The notes beneath the pieces are model-generated. The model searched no databases and was not told the origin of the DNA. It worked only from the letters and a program-made list of their open reading frames with translations. Below, one piece after another: positions 1 to 6,686 of a DNA stretch of 37,241 bases (position 1 is its first letter; each line of letters starts with the position of its first letter). A program made the translations under genes and the position numbers. This DNA is from Ruminococcaceae bacterium UBA1741. Its GTDB lineage: Bacteria; Bacillota; Clostridia; Oscillospirales; Acutalibacteraceae. The stretch spans positions 1 through 37,241 of the forward strand of contig DCHX01000010.1 in NCBI GenBank assembly GCA_002315685.1. Direction: 5' to 3'.

Positions 1-353
1 CCGACAACTCGGTATCAACCTCGGCGCTTAACACTGCCCTTTCGACTAAATACACAAAGCCTGCCGGCGGTATTCCGTCCACCGACCTTGCGAGTGATGT
101 TTTAGCTCTTATTGAGGCGGCGGGAGATATTACGGTTGATACAACCTACAATTCTTCGAGCTCAAATCCTCAAAGCGGAACGGCGGTTGCGAGTGCTATT
201 TCGGGGCTTGAAAGTGCTTCTAATAAGGTAACCTATATTTCGGAAAATTCAACCCACACCCAGTACCCGACCGCAAAATGTGTTTACTATCTTTTAGGCG
301 ACATAAACACGGTGCTTTATGACCTTAACGACATTATGGAGGGACTTATATGA
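1..353 (+). CDS. Phage tail-fibre-like protein, C-terminal end only
   Basis: The reading frame is open from the left edge (first full codon at position 3) to TGA at 351-353, giving about 116 residues of a longer protein. It contains KPAGGIPSTDLASD, of the kind seen in tail fibres and other baseplate-associated phage proteins just before their host-binding tips, followed by a Ser/Thr/Asn-rich stretch (TYNSSSSNPQSGTAVASAIS). The stop overlaps the next start codon in an ATGA arrangement, so the two are translationally coupled. The phage assignment is supported by the downstream endolysin and holin genes. The N-terminal part and exact role (fibre, receptor-binding protein or baseplate protein) lie outside the window. 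Confidence 0.72.
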   Translation, partial: DNSVSTSALNTALSTKYTKPAGGIPSTDLASDVLALIEAAGDITVDTTYNSSSSNPQSGTAVASAISGLESASNKVTYISENSTHTQYPTAKCVYYLLGDINTVLYDLNDIMEGLI

Positions 354-1117
354 GTATTGCAAGTCAATTATCAGACCTTACCCAAAGTCTTCAAGCATTG
401 TCGGGTGCAAAAACAACAATAAGGTCAACACTTCAAAGCAACGGTGTTACCGTGCCGTCAAACTATTTATTCTCTGATATACCCGCCCTTATCGGCAATA
501 TTCCAAAGGGCTGGTCATATCAGTATCTCACAAAGTTTTTGGACGAAAATTGCACCTTCTTCTCCATCGACGGACTTACGGTTAATCCGAAAATTATGGT
601 TTTGATAAATATGGGAGATTCAAGCGAACACAAAACCGCCCTTCAAGCCGCCACAAAGGGCACCTCTATAAATATGATATCTCCTACTATACAGGTTTTT
701 GCACAGTGCGGCGGAACACAAACCAGTCAAATGTGCGGTGCGATATATAAGAAATTGACAAACGTTTATTCTATCAACAGCGCTGTTGCATCCGGCGCGG
801 TTGCTGCTGACGGAAGAAAACTTAAATGCGGAGTGTTGTCTTCAAGCGCCGAATCGTACTATATTTCAAGAGGTCAAGCGGTAGCCGATATAATCGTTTG
901 GGTGGCAGGGCCGAAAATTTTAACAGACAACGAGCTTATCCAAAAAGCAAATCAGCTTACGGGAACGCCCTCTACTTTGTCGTTAGAAGGCGCCGAAAAG
1001 GTAATTTGCACCGAAATTAAGGGTTATAACCAAAACGGTGTATTTACAAGTAATGCAAACGGTGATATTACACTTACCTATTTTATCACAACGGTTAAGG
1101 GGTGGACTATTGTATGA
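350..1117 (+). CDS. Phage tail-associated protein of unknown function
   Basis: This 255-residue protein starts at an ATG with GGAGGG six bases upstream, overlapping the preceding tail-fibre-like gene by 4 bp. Residues 1-55 form a helical module (SLQALSGAKTTIRSTLQSNG, then a FSDIPALIGNIP segment) resembling the short repeats found near the start of many Firmicutes phage tail-fibre or tail-tip proteins. The rest is rich in Ser, Thr, Gly and beta-branched residues, which fits a beta-structured virion protein. There is no signal peptide or membrane segment. From its place between a fibre-like gene and the lysis genes it is probably a tail accessory or fibre protein. That role is inferred; no catalytic motif is visible. 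Confidence 0.6.
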   Translation: MSIASQLSDLTQSLQALSGAKTTIRSTLQSNGVTVPSNYLFSDIPALIGNIPKGWSYQYLTKFLDENCTFFSIDGLTVNPKIMVLINMGDSSEHKTALQAATKGTSINMISPTIQVFAQCGGTQTSQMCGAIYKKLTNVYSINSAVASGAVAADGRKLKCGVLSSSAESYYISRGQAVADIIVWVAGPKILTDNELIQKANQLTGTPSTLSLEGAEKVICTEIKGYNQNGVFTSNANGDITLTYFITTVKGWTIV

Positions 1118-1278
1118 ATATCACAAACGGAATACCTATTATCATAACGCCTGACGAAAACCACATTCTTTCGAACGGTACGATTACTTCAAACAAGGTG
1201 TATTTAGGTACATTCGACAATGTGGAAAATTGGCACGAGGAGGAAATAAGCGAAGATTATGACGGAAATGACAATTAG
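1114..1278 (+). CDS. Small phage protein (54 aa), unknown function
   Basis: An ATG at 1114 with AAGGGGTGG eight bases upstream opens a 54-residue frame ending in TAG at 1276-1278. It overlaps the upstream gene by 4 bp (ATGA) and the downstream membrane-protein gene by 20 bp, so the reading frames run as a continuous translational chain. The product is acidic towards its end (EEEISEDYD) and has no membrane segment. Small proteins in this position of siphophage late operons are often XkdX-like or other tail-to-lysis linkers, but I see no diagnostic motif. The ribosome site and the ATGA overlap are the main support. Confidence 0.6.
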   Translation: MNITNGIPIIITPDENHILSNGTITSNKVYLGTFDNVENWHEEEISEDYDGNDN

Positions 1279-1561
1279 TTTAGGGCTTATAATTAAAATT
1301 GCTTCTGTCATTACCGCTCTTTCGGTTATTGTCGGATTACTCCTTAAAATTCATAAGTTTTATCTTCATCAAAAGGAACAGGACGACCTTATCGCCTTCG
1401 AACAAAGCGAAATCGAGTCGATAAAAAAGGAGGATGCGCTGATTTGTTTTGCGCTGTCGGCTTGTCTTGACGGACTTATTCAGCTCGGCGCTAACCACAA
1501 TGTACCGAAAGCTAAGGAAAAGCTTGACAAACACCTTAATATTCAAGCCCATGAAGCATAG
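1259..1561 (+). CDS. Small phage membrane protein, possible holin component
   Basis: This 100-residue protein has one strong membrane helix near residues 8-30 (LIIKIASVITALSVIVGLLL), then a charged linker and an amphipathic half (IKKEDALICFALSACLDGLI, ending NIQAHEA). Single-helix proteins of this plan commonly sit just upstream of the endolysin in Clostridia prophages, where they are annotated as hypothetical or holin-like. The start at 1259 has a GAGGAGG-type site about 14 bases upstream, which is rather far; an in-frame ATG at 1268 is possible. A role in lysis is inferred from position and topology. Confidence 0.62.
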   Translation: MTEMTISLGLIIKIASVITALSVIVGLLLKIHKFYLHQKEQDDLIAFEQSEIESIKKEDALICFALSACLDGLIQLGANHNVPKAKEKLDKHLNIQAHEA

Positions 1562-1580
1562 TATATAAGGGAGGAAAAAT

Positions 1581-2372
1581 ATGTTCAAAATAGCACTGAA
1601 TGCCGGACACGGCATAAATACAAGCGGTAAACGATGTCTTAAAGCCATTGATAAAAACGAAACACGGGAATGGACTCTTAATTCCCGAATTTGCAACAAA
1701 ATCGAGGAGAAATTAAAGGCTTACGAGGGTTATTCCCTCATTCGGCTTGACGATACAACCGGAAAAACCGATATAGCCCTTAAAAAGCGGACAGACAAAG
1801 CAAATTCTTTCGGTGCCGACTTTTATCTTGCTATCCACCACAACGCAGGTATCGGCGGTAAATCGGGCGGCGGTATAATCGCTATCGTTTACAAAAATAT
1901 AAAGGACGGCTCGCCTACAAGCGAGTGGCAAAAGGCACTTTATAATAAGATTATTGAAAAAACAAACCTTAAAGGCAACCGCTCTGTACCCTTGCAAAAG
2001 CAAGACTTACACGAGGTAAGAGAAAGCAAAATGCCGGCGGTTTTGCTTGAATGCGGGTTTATGGACTCTATCTCCGACACACCCGTTATCTTGACCGAAG
2101 GCTTTGCCGATAATGTAGCGGATGCTTGTGTCGAGGTGTTAGCACAAAAGGGCGGACTTATTAAAAAGGCCGTCGTTAAGGCAGAGCCTACCGCACCCAA
2201 ACCGGAAGCTGCCGCACCTACTACCGCCAACACACTTAAATCGGTTGACGACATAGCACGAGAGGTAATCAGAGGTCTTTGGGGCAACGGAAACGAACGC
2301 AAGCAACGCTTGGGAACTGCGGGTTACAACTATTCGGCAGTCCAAAAGCGAGTAAACGAACTTTTGAGGTGA
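1581..2372 (+). CDS. Phage endolysin: N-acetylmuramoyl-L-alanine amidase with Cpl-7-type repeat
   Basis: This 263-residue lysin would cut the amide bond between muramic acid and the stem peptide at the end of the phage cycle. Residues 1-180 form an Amidase_3 zinc-hydrolase domain: His10 in NAGHGINTSG, Glu27, the His86-His87 pair in AIHHNAG, and the catalytic Glu157 in LLECGF. An Ala/Pro/Thr linker at about 190-218 leads to a single CW_7 (Cpl-7) wall-binding repeat at about 222-263 (AREVIRGLWGNGNERKQRL, then TAGYNYSAVQKRVNELL). There is no signal peptide, as expected for holin-dependent release. The start has AAGGGAGG upstream. It lies between two small membrane proteins, a typical lysis cassette. 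Confidence 0.93.
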   Translation: MFKIALNAGHGINTSGKRCLKAIDKNETREWTLNSRICNKIEEKLKAYEGYSLIRLDDTTGKTDIALKKRTDKANSFGADFYLAIHHNAGIGGKSGGGIIAIVYKNIKDGSPTSEWQKALYNKIIEKTNLKGNRSVPLQKQDLHEVRESKMPAVLLECGFMDSISDTPVILTEGFADNVADACVEVLAQKGGLIKKAVVKAEPTAPKPEAAAPTTANTLKSVDDIAREVIRGLWGNGNERKQRLGTAGYNYSAVQKRVNELLR

Positions 2373-2376
2373 TTTT

Positions 2377-2580
2377 ATGCAAATTAAAACTAAAAAGTGG
2401 CTGAAAGCGGCATCTATTCGTGCGCTCAAAACGGTAGCACAAAGCGCCATCGCCACTATCGGAACTTCGGCTATGATTTGCGAAATAAATTGGGAGGTTG
2501 TAATAAGCTCTTCTCTTATCGCAGGACTTTTGTCTGTTTTAACCTCGCTTACGGGTATCCCCGAAGCAAAGGAAGAATAA
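2377..2580 (+). CDS. Phage holin, r1t-like
   Basis: This 67-residue protein begins 4 bp after the endolysin stop, with GAGGTGA four bases before the ATG. A basic N-terminus (KTKKWLKAASIRALKTVAQS) is followed by two short hydrophobic stretches at about 17-36 and 40-60 and a charged tail (PEAKEE). This is the layout of the small r1t-type holins of Firmicutes phages. It would form membrane lesions that let the endolysin reach the wall. It is the last gene of the phage module and is followed by a strong terminator. Confidence 0.85.
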   Translation: MQIKTKKWLKAASIRALKTVAQSAIATIGTSAMICEINWEVVISSSLIAGLLSVLTSLTGIPEAKEE

Positions 2581-2605
2581 CCGAAGGCTCTTAAAAAAAC
2601 AAAAC

Positions 2606-2650
2606 ACCGACTGAAAAAGGATTTATTTTCCTTTTCAGTCGGTATTTTAT
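2606..2650. terminator. Bidirectional intrinsic terminator between phage and host genes
   Basis: ACCGACTGAAAA-AGGA (2606-2621) pairs with TCCTTTTCAGTCGGT (2629-2643), a 15-bp stem with one bulged A and a 7-base loop. It is followed by ATTTTATTTCT on the plus strand and by a T-rich run read on the minus strand (2591-2605). It can therefore end both the phage late operon and the converging hexomutase operon. Confidence 0.88.
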
Positions 2651-2658
2651 TTCTATTC

Positions 2659-4119
2659 TTATAATTTAAGTCCGTCAAAGCTATTTAGGAAAGCCGATAA
2701 CTCGCCGAAGTCCTTATCGACACCGCCCACGCTGTCGCTTTCAAGATTTAATGGCATTACGGGGTCGTGCACCGAAAGGCGAAGCAAAAACCAACCGTTT
2801 TTTGTAGATACCCGAATACCCTCTCGGTTATCGTCGGCGATTTTCCAGTCGGGCTTTTTGTTTGCGTACTCCTCTAACTTATCAATAACGGCTTGACCGT
2901 AAGCCTTAAACTCGGGAACGGTAATATTATAGCGAAGCTCTTTTTCCTCGCAGGGCATTTTAAGAGGCTTTAATATCTTATCAAAATCGGCACCCTTTGC
3001 AAGTTCGATTACGATTTTAGTCATAAGATAGGCGCCGTCATCAAGAAAATAGTTTTCTTTAAGAGCGGCGTGTCCCGAGGTTTCAATGGCAAGAGGTGCT
3101 TCAACACCCGTATTACAAAGCTCAACCGCCTTATCAATTACATTCTTATATCCTCTTTTATAGCGATAGTGTTTACCGCCGAGGGTATTTTCGATATACT
3201 CTTTCAGACCGTCCGAGGTTACGGAGTCGGTAACAACGGTTTTGCCCGTCTCACCCTTCATAGCAATATAAGAAGCAAGTGCAATAAGTCGGTTTCGGTT
3301 TATCTCCTTACCGTTTTTATCAACGCAACCCGCTCTGTCAACATCAGTGTCAAAAATAATACCTAAGTCGGCACCCGAATTTATTACCGCCTTACAAATA
3401 CTTTCCATAGCCTCTTTATTTTCGGGATTCGGAATGTGATTAGGAAACATTCCGTCAGGCTCTAAGAACTGGCTTCCCGAAATATCGGCGCCGAGTTTTT
3501 CAAGCACTTCGGTTGCATAAAATCCGCCTACACCGTTTCCGGCATCAACGATAATATGATATTTTTCAAGAGGCTTTTCGCCCTTATTTACACTCTTAAT
3601 TATAATATTGCGAAGATTTTCGGCATATTTTGTCATATAATCGGTTTTAACGATTTTGCCCTCCGTTTCGGAGATTACCTCCTCGCCGTTTGAGGCAAGA
3701 GCCAAGATTTCGGTTATATCACTGCCTTCAAGACCGCCGCTCGGCAAGAAAAATTTAAGTCCGTTGCGGTCAAAGGGATGATGACTTGCGGTAATTTGAA
3801 TAGCGGCATTGCACTTTAAGTCAACCGTAGTCATAAACATAGCAGGGGTAGAGGCAAGACCGCAGTCAACTACCGTAACACCCGACTTTACAAGCGCTTT
3901 TTTCACACTCTCGCAAATTCTGTCGGCAGTAATTCTCGAATCGTGTCCGAGCGAAATTTTAAGCTCGTTTGAGGGTTTGTTCGCCCTATTTACAACGAAA
4001 GATACAAAAGCATTCGAGATGTCAAACACCGCACTGTCGGTAAGCTCAACACTTTTTCCGCCTAAATCACTCGCAAATCCTCTGATATCACTACCGCTTT
4101 TCAAAAAATTATAGTCCAT
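2659..4119 (-). CDS. Phosphohexomutase (phosphomannomutase/phosphoglucomutase family)
   Basis: This alpha-D-phosphohexomutase moves phosphate between C6 and C1 of a hexose phosphate through a phosphoserine. Visible motifs are the active-site loop QITASHHP (Ser is the phosphate carrier), the metal-binding loop DTDVDRAG, the sugar-recognition loop ETSGHAALKENY and a C-terminal phosphate-binding domain. At 486 residues it fits the ManB/AlgC/PGM group better than the roughly 450-residue GlmM type, but substrate cannot be read from sequence. The loop has His where most members have Asn (TASHNP). I chose the ATG at 4119 behind TTGGTGGA over an in-frame TTG at 4131. It lies 13 bp after rpe and shares its promoter. 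Confidence 0.9.
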   Translation of the reverse strand: MDYNFLKSGSDIRGFASDLGGKSVELTDSAVFDISNAFVSFVVNRANKPSNELKISLGHDSRITADRICESVKKALVKSGVTVVDCGLASTPAMFMTTVDLKCNAAIQITASHHPFDRNGLKFFLPSGGLEGSDITEILALASNGEEVISETEGKIVKTDYMTKYAENLRNIIIKSVNKGEKPLEKYHIIVDAGNGVGGFYATEVLEKLGADISGSQFLEPDGMFPNHIPNPENKEAMESICKAVINSGADLGIIFDTDVDRAGCVDKNGKEINRNRLIALASYIAMKGETGKTVVTDSVTSDGLKEYIENTLGGKHYRYKRGYKNVIDKAVELCNTGVEAPLAIETSGHAALKENYFLDDGAYLMTKIVIELAKGADFDKILKPLKMPCEEKELRYNITVPEFKAYGQAVIDKLEEYANKKPDWKIADDNREGIRVSTKNGWFLLRLSVHDPVMPLNLESDSVGGVDKDFGELSAFLNSFDGLKL

Positions 4120-4132
4120 AAATTCCACCAAA

Positions 4133-4777
4133 TTACAAAGATTTCAAAAATTCCACACGCTCTTCCATTTTGTCGGAGCCTATAAGATAACTACCGGCAA
4201 CAAGCACATTAGCACCTGCTTTTACGGCACTTTCGGCAGTTTCGCCGTTTACACCGCCGTCAACTTCAAGGTCAATATCAAGACCTCTTCTTTCGATTTC
4301 GGCTTTAAGTCTTGAAAGCTTTGAAAGTGCGCTTTCCAAAAAGCTTTGTCCGCCGAAGCCCGGCTCTACCGACATAACAAGCACCATATCGCAAAGGGGT
4401 AAAAGGTCAAAAATTTCCTCCGGCTCGGTGCAGGGCTTAATCGTGATACAGGACTTACAGCCAAGCTCTCTTATCCTTTTAAGCGTGGCAACATTGTCGG
4501 AGCCTGCCTCAAAATGAAAGCCCAAAATATCGGCATATTTTGCAAAGTCCTCGATATATCTATGGGGCTTGTCTATCATCAAATGAACATCCAACGGAAG
4601 CTTGGTATGCGCCTTAATAGACTTAATAAGCGGATTTCCGAACGAAATGTTAGGAACGAATATACCGTCCATAACATCAATATGGAGCATATCAATCCCC
4701 AAATCCTCCATTTTCTTAATATCTTCGCCGAATTCCAAAAAATCGGCCGAAAGCACCGACGGTGAAATTTTAACCAT
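4133..4777 (-). CDS. rpe: Ribulose-phosphate 3-epimerase
   Basis: This 214-residue TIM-barrel enzyme interconverts ribulose 5-phosphate and xylulose 5-phosphate in the pentose phosphate pathway. Motifs in order: KISPSVLSADF at the N-terminus, the metal-binding HIDVMDGIFVPNISFG, HLMIDKPHRYI, MSVEPGFGGQSF and the catalytic/phosphate-binding EVDGGVN. The frame extends further upstream, but the ATG at 4777 with AGGAGAA seven bases before it gives a family-length protein and lies downstream of the promoter, whereas the longer start would overlap the promoter. It is first in a two-gene operon with the hexomutase. The transketolase subunits that use its products are encoded 18 kb away. Confidence 0.96.
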   Translation of the reverse strand: MVKISPSVLSADFLEFGEDIKKMEDLGIDMLHIDVMDGIFVPNISFGNPLIKSIKAHTKLPLDVHLMIDKPHRYIEDFAKYADILGFHFEAGSDNVATLKRIRELGCKSCITIKPCTEPEEIFDLLPLCDMVLVMSVEPGFGGQSFLESALSKLSRLKAEIERRGLDIDLEVDGGVNGETAESAVKAGANVLVAGSYLIGSDKMEERVEFLKSL

Positions 4778-4807
4778 AAATATTCTCCTAATTTTTGTAT
4801 ATAAATA

Positions 4808-4836
4808 ATTGTAAGACAGCGGCACCCTTTTGTCAA
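4808..4836 (-). promoter_or_regulatory. Vegetative promoter of the rpe-hexomutase operon
   Basis: Read on the minus strand, TTGACA (4836-4831) and TACAAT (4813-4808) are separated by exactly 17 bases. The start site would fall near 4801, giving a leader of about 24 bases to the rpe ATG at 4777. Confidence 0.8.
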
Positions 4837-4845
4837 GCGAAAGGG

Positions 4846-4870
4846 ATAAAAAGGGCGGTGTAAAGCGCCC
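4846..4870 (-). terminator. Intrinsic terminator after the XRE gene
   Basis: On the minus strand GGGCG (4870-4866) pairs with CGCCC (4857-4853) around an 8-base loop and is followed by TTTTTAT. The stem is short but GC-only, and it sits between the XRE stop and the rpe promoter. Confidence 0.6.
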
Positions 4871-4901
4871 GTTCGCCCGATAATTCGGTTTTGCCCGAAC
4901 G

Positions 4902-5486
4902 CTAAGACTTTGGCTTTTTCATTAAAAACCAAAAAACAGTAAGAAATTGAACGACACCCGCAATAACGAAAATAAAGGAAATTCCGCCGATTTGCGAAAG
5001 AGAGAGGACAATCGAAAGCGGAATACTCCAAATCAGAGCACTTACCGAAATAAATCTGACTAACCGTCCCCACCAAATATTTGAAAATACCACTAAAATA
5101 ATCGCCGAAATCGGAATAGCGTAAATATACAACAACCAACTCTTAAAAACGACTTGGTTAATTATCCTGAAAAAGAAAAAAAGCACAGTTGCAACAAGCC
5201 AAGCGATACCGCAGGACAAAATAACCGTAATTATTTTATTGCGGTGGGTTGAAACACGGGCGGCGGGTTTGTCGGAGAGCATATCGTCGGTTGTAACACC
5301 GAAAAGCTCAGCAAGAGAAGCAAGCATAACAATATCGGGAAGCCCGTCGCCGCGCTCCCATTTTGAGATGGATTTATCGGTGTAATTCAACTTCTCGGCA
5401 AGTTGAAGTTGAGTAAGACCGATTCTTTTTCGGTAGTTCGCAAGGTTTCTTGCAAAATTTTCCTTTAATTTTTCTTCGGTTATCAT
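4902..5486 (-). CDS. XRE-family regulator with C-terminal membrane helices
   Basis: Residues about 10-68 are a Cro/C1-type helix-turn-helix (NYRKRIGLTQLQLAEKL, then TDKSISKWERGDGLP), a DNA-binding domain. After a short linker there are about four hydrophobic helices between residues 85 and 190 (for example ILSCGIAWLVATVLFFFF and FIFVIAGVVQFLTVFWFLM). This architecture suggests a membrane-tethered transcription factor. Its ATG overlaps the stop codon of the upstream SLOG gene as TAATG, so the two are translationally coupled. The ligand and target promoters are unknown; HTH proteins of this build are common in Clostridia and mostly uncharacterised. The shared promoter region beside the divergent Lrp gene is a candidate target. 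Confidence 0.85.
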   Translation of the reverse strand: MITEEKLKENFARNLANYRKRIGLTQLQLAEKLNYTDKSISKWERGDGLPDIVMLASLAELFGVTTDDMLSDKPAARVSTHRNKIITVILSCGIAWLVATVLFFFFRIINQVVFKSWLLYIYAIPISAIILVVFSNIWWGRLVRFISVSALIWSIPLSIVLSLSQIGGISFIFVIAGVVQFLTVFWFLMKKPKS

Positions 5487-6010
5487 TATTTTTGCACCTT
5501 TTCAGCAAGATTGATTATAGTACGGTTTTTTGATATTGCGTAATCAACGGTGTTTTTTGTTCCGCCGTTTTTTCCGTCAAAATAGGTCAAAACGAAGTCA
5601 GAGCGGTCAACCATAAATTTGTTACGAGTCATATAACAACCCTTAAAATACTTGTCCGAAATCAAAACGGTTTGGTCGGCCGCAGAAAGCACTTTTTTGT
5701 ATCTTTCTTTCCAAGAATCCGTAAAAGCGGAGGCTTGGTCTATAAAGGGAACGGCGGCAATAAGCATTAAATTCAAATCGGGACGGGCGGACTTTATATC
5801 AAGCACGGTTTCGGCGGCAATAAGGTCAAAGCCCATAGCCATTCCGCAGTAAAAGACCGAAACACCCGAATTTACCAAATCAAGAATAGAGTTGAAAATC
5901 AAATTATCAAAGCAAACGGCTTCTTTTGAATCGGAGTCGATAGGAAAAGGAAATTTTTCGGGCCTATAACCCGTAAAGCAACATTTGTATCCGTTTTCCG
6001 TATTTTTCAC
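5486..6010 (-). CDS. SLOG-fold protein (DUF1273/YpsA-like)
   Basis: This 174-residue single-domain protein begins with CCFTGYRPEKFPFP, typical of the DUF1273/YpsA branch of the SLOG (SMF/LOG nucleotide-binding Rossmann-like) superfamily. The glycine-rich GMAMGFDLIAAE forms the expected nucleotide-binding turn, and a later segment (FVLTYFDGKNGGTKNTVDYA) fits the second conserved loop. SLOG proteins bind or process nucleotide-derived ligands; some act in stress or defence signalling, but the ligand here is unknown. The start is GTG at 6010 with AAAGG very close upstream, so initiation may be weak. The gene is coupled by TAATG to a membrane XRE regulator. Confidence 0.82.
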   Translation of the reverse strand: MKNTENGYKCCFTGYRPEKFPFPIDSDSKEAVCFDNLIFNSILDLVNSGVSVFYCGMAMGFDLIAAETVLDIKSARPDLNLMLIAAVPFIDQASAFTDSWKERYKKVLSAADQTVLISDKYFKGCYMTRNKFMVDRSDFVLTYFDGKNGGTKNTVDYAISKNRTIINLAEKVQK

Positions 6011-6032
6011 CGCCTTTCAGCCTAATAGAATA

Positions 6033-6061
6033 ATGATACCACAACATTGATAATTTTTCAA
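6033..6061 (-). promoter_or_regulatory. Promoter of the SLOG-XRE pair
   Basis: On the minus strand TTGAAA (6061-6056) and TATCAT (6038-6033) are 17 bases apart. The predicted start site near 6026 leaves about 16 bases before the GTG. It is back-to-back with the Lrp-gene promoter, with only about 10 bp between the two -35 regions. Confidence 0.55.
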
Positions 6062-6071
6062 CTTTTCAATA

Positions 6072-6122
6072 TTGACACCGATTGACAAAATCGGCACAAT
6101 AGTTTATTATATTAACATAATA
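6072..6122 (+). promoter_or_regulatory. Promoter and candidate operators of the Lrp/AsnC gene
   Basis: TTGACA (6082-6087) and TATTAT (6105-6110) are 17 bases apart; a second TTGACA lies at 6072-6077. Two inverted repeats overlap these elements: CCGATT-N5-AATCGG (6078-6094) covers the -35 box, and an AT-rich dyad centred near 6113 (TATTAT...ATAATA, 6105-6122) covers the -10 box and start site. Lrp/AsnC proteins commonly autoregulate, so these are candidate operators, though the SLOG-linked XRE protein is an equally possible binder. Confidence 0.65.
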
Positions 6123-6140
6123 TACCGAGAGGACCTTAAT

Positions 6141-6596
6141 ATGGATGCTATTGACTTAAAAATTATAACCATTTTGCAAAAAAACGCAAGAACTCCCCTT
6201 AAAAATTTAGCTTCGCAAATTTTTCTTTCCTCACCTGCAACGGCGGCAAGAATCGAACGGCTTGAAAAAGAGGGCATAATTACCTCGTACAGCGCAAATT
6301 TAGACCTTAAAAAAGTCGGACTTCCCATTACCGCTTTTATAAATCTTGAATTAGACCCGAAGCAAAAGCCGACTTTTTATCCGTTTGTTCAAAACCATCC
6401 GAATGTACTTGAATGCAGCTGCGTTACGGGCAGGTATTCACAGCTTTTGAAGGTTGCGTTTGAGTCCACCGAAAAGCTTGATATGTTTATAGGCGAGCTA
6501 AACGCATTCGGGCATACCGAAACGCAAATCGCCTTTTCCTCCCCTAAGCCTCATACCGAGGCGGGTATCGAGCAAATTTCACTTAACGGCAAATAA
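6141..6596 (+). CDS. Lrp/AsnC-family transcriptional regulator
   Basis: This 151-residue protein has the family layout: an N-terminal winged helix-turn-helix (MDAIDLKIITILQKNARTPL, then SSPATAARIERLEKEGII) and a C-terminal ligand-binding/oligomerisation domain with the ECSCVTGRYSQLLKV segment. Such feast/famine regulators sense amino acids. The frame is open upstream to a TTG inside the promoter, but the ATG at 6141 has GAGAGGA just before it and gives the usual length. It is divergent from the SLOG-XRE pair and is followed by its own terminator, so it is probably monocistronic. Its effector and regulon cannot be read from sequence. Confidence 0.9.
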   Translation: MDAIDLKIITILQKNARTPLKNLASQIFLSSPATAARIERLEKEGIITSYSANLDLKKVGLPITAFINLELDPKQKPTFYPFVQNHPNVLECSCVTGRYSQLLKVAFESTEKLDMFIGELNAFGHTETQIAFSSPKPHTEAGIEQISLNGK

Positions 6597-6601
6597 GCTT
6601 T

Positions 6602-6645
6602 AAGCACCGATTTACATTTTGTATTTCGGTGCTTTTCTTTTTGTA
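6602..6645 (+). terminator. Intrinsic terminator after the Lrp/AsnC gene
   Basis: AAGCACCGA (6602-6610) pairs perfectly with TCGGTGCTT (6626-6634) around a 15-base loop, followed by TTCTTTTTGT. Confidence 0.88.
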
Positions 6646-6686
6646 TTATTAGGATATTAACGGCAACACTAAACTGGGTGAAACAA

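Noticed and set aside
2139..2678. Long minus-strand ORF opposite the endolysin and holin genes
   Set aside because: It lies antisense to clear phage genes, has no ribosome site and crosses the bidirectional terminator; the sense genes have full motifs.
4579..5139. 186-codon minus-strand ORF across rpe, its promoter and the XRE gene
   Set aside because: It is out of frame with both genes, crosses a promoter and a terminator, and translates to an aromatic-rich sequence with no family pattern.
6640..6680. Possible sporulation sigma-G promoter before the gerA-type operon
   Set aside because: GTATT and a loosely matching AACACTA are about 18 bases apart, but the -10 match is only three of seven, too weak to report.
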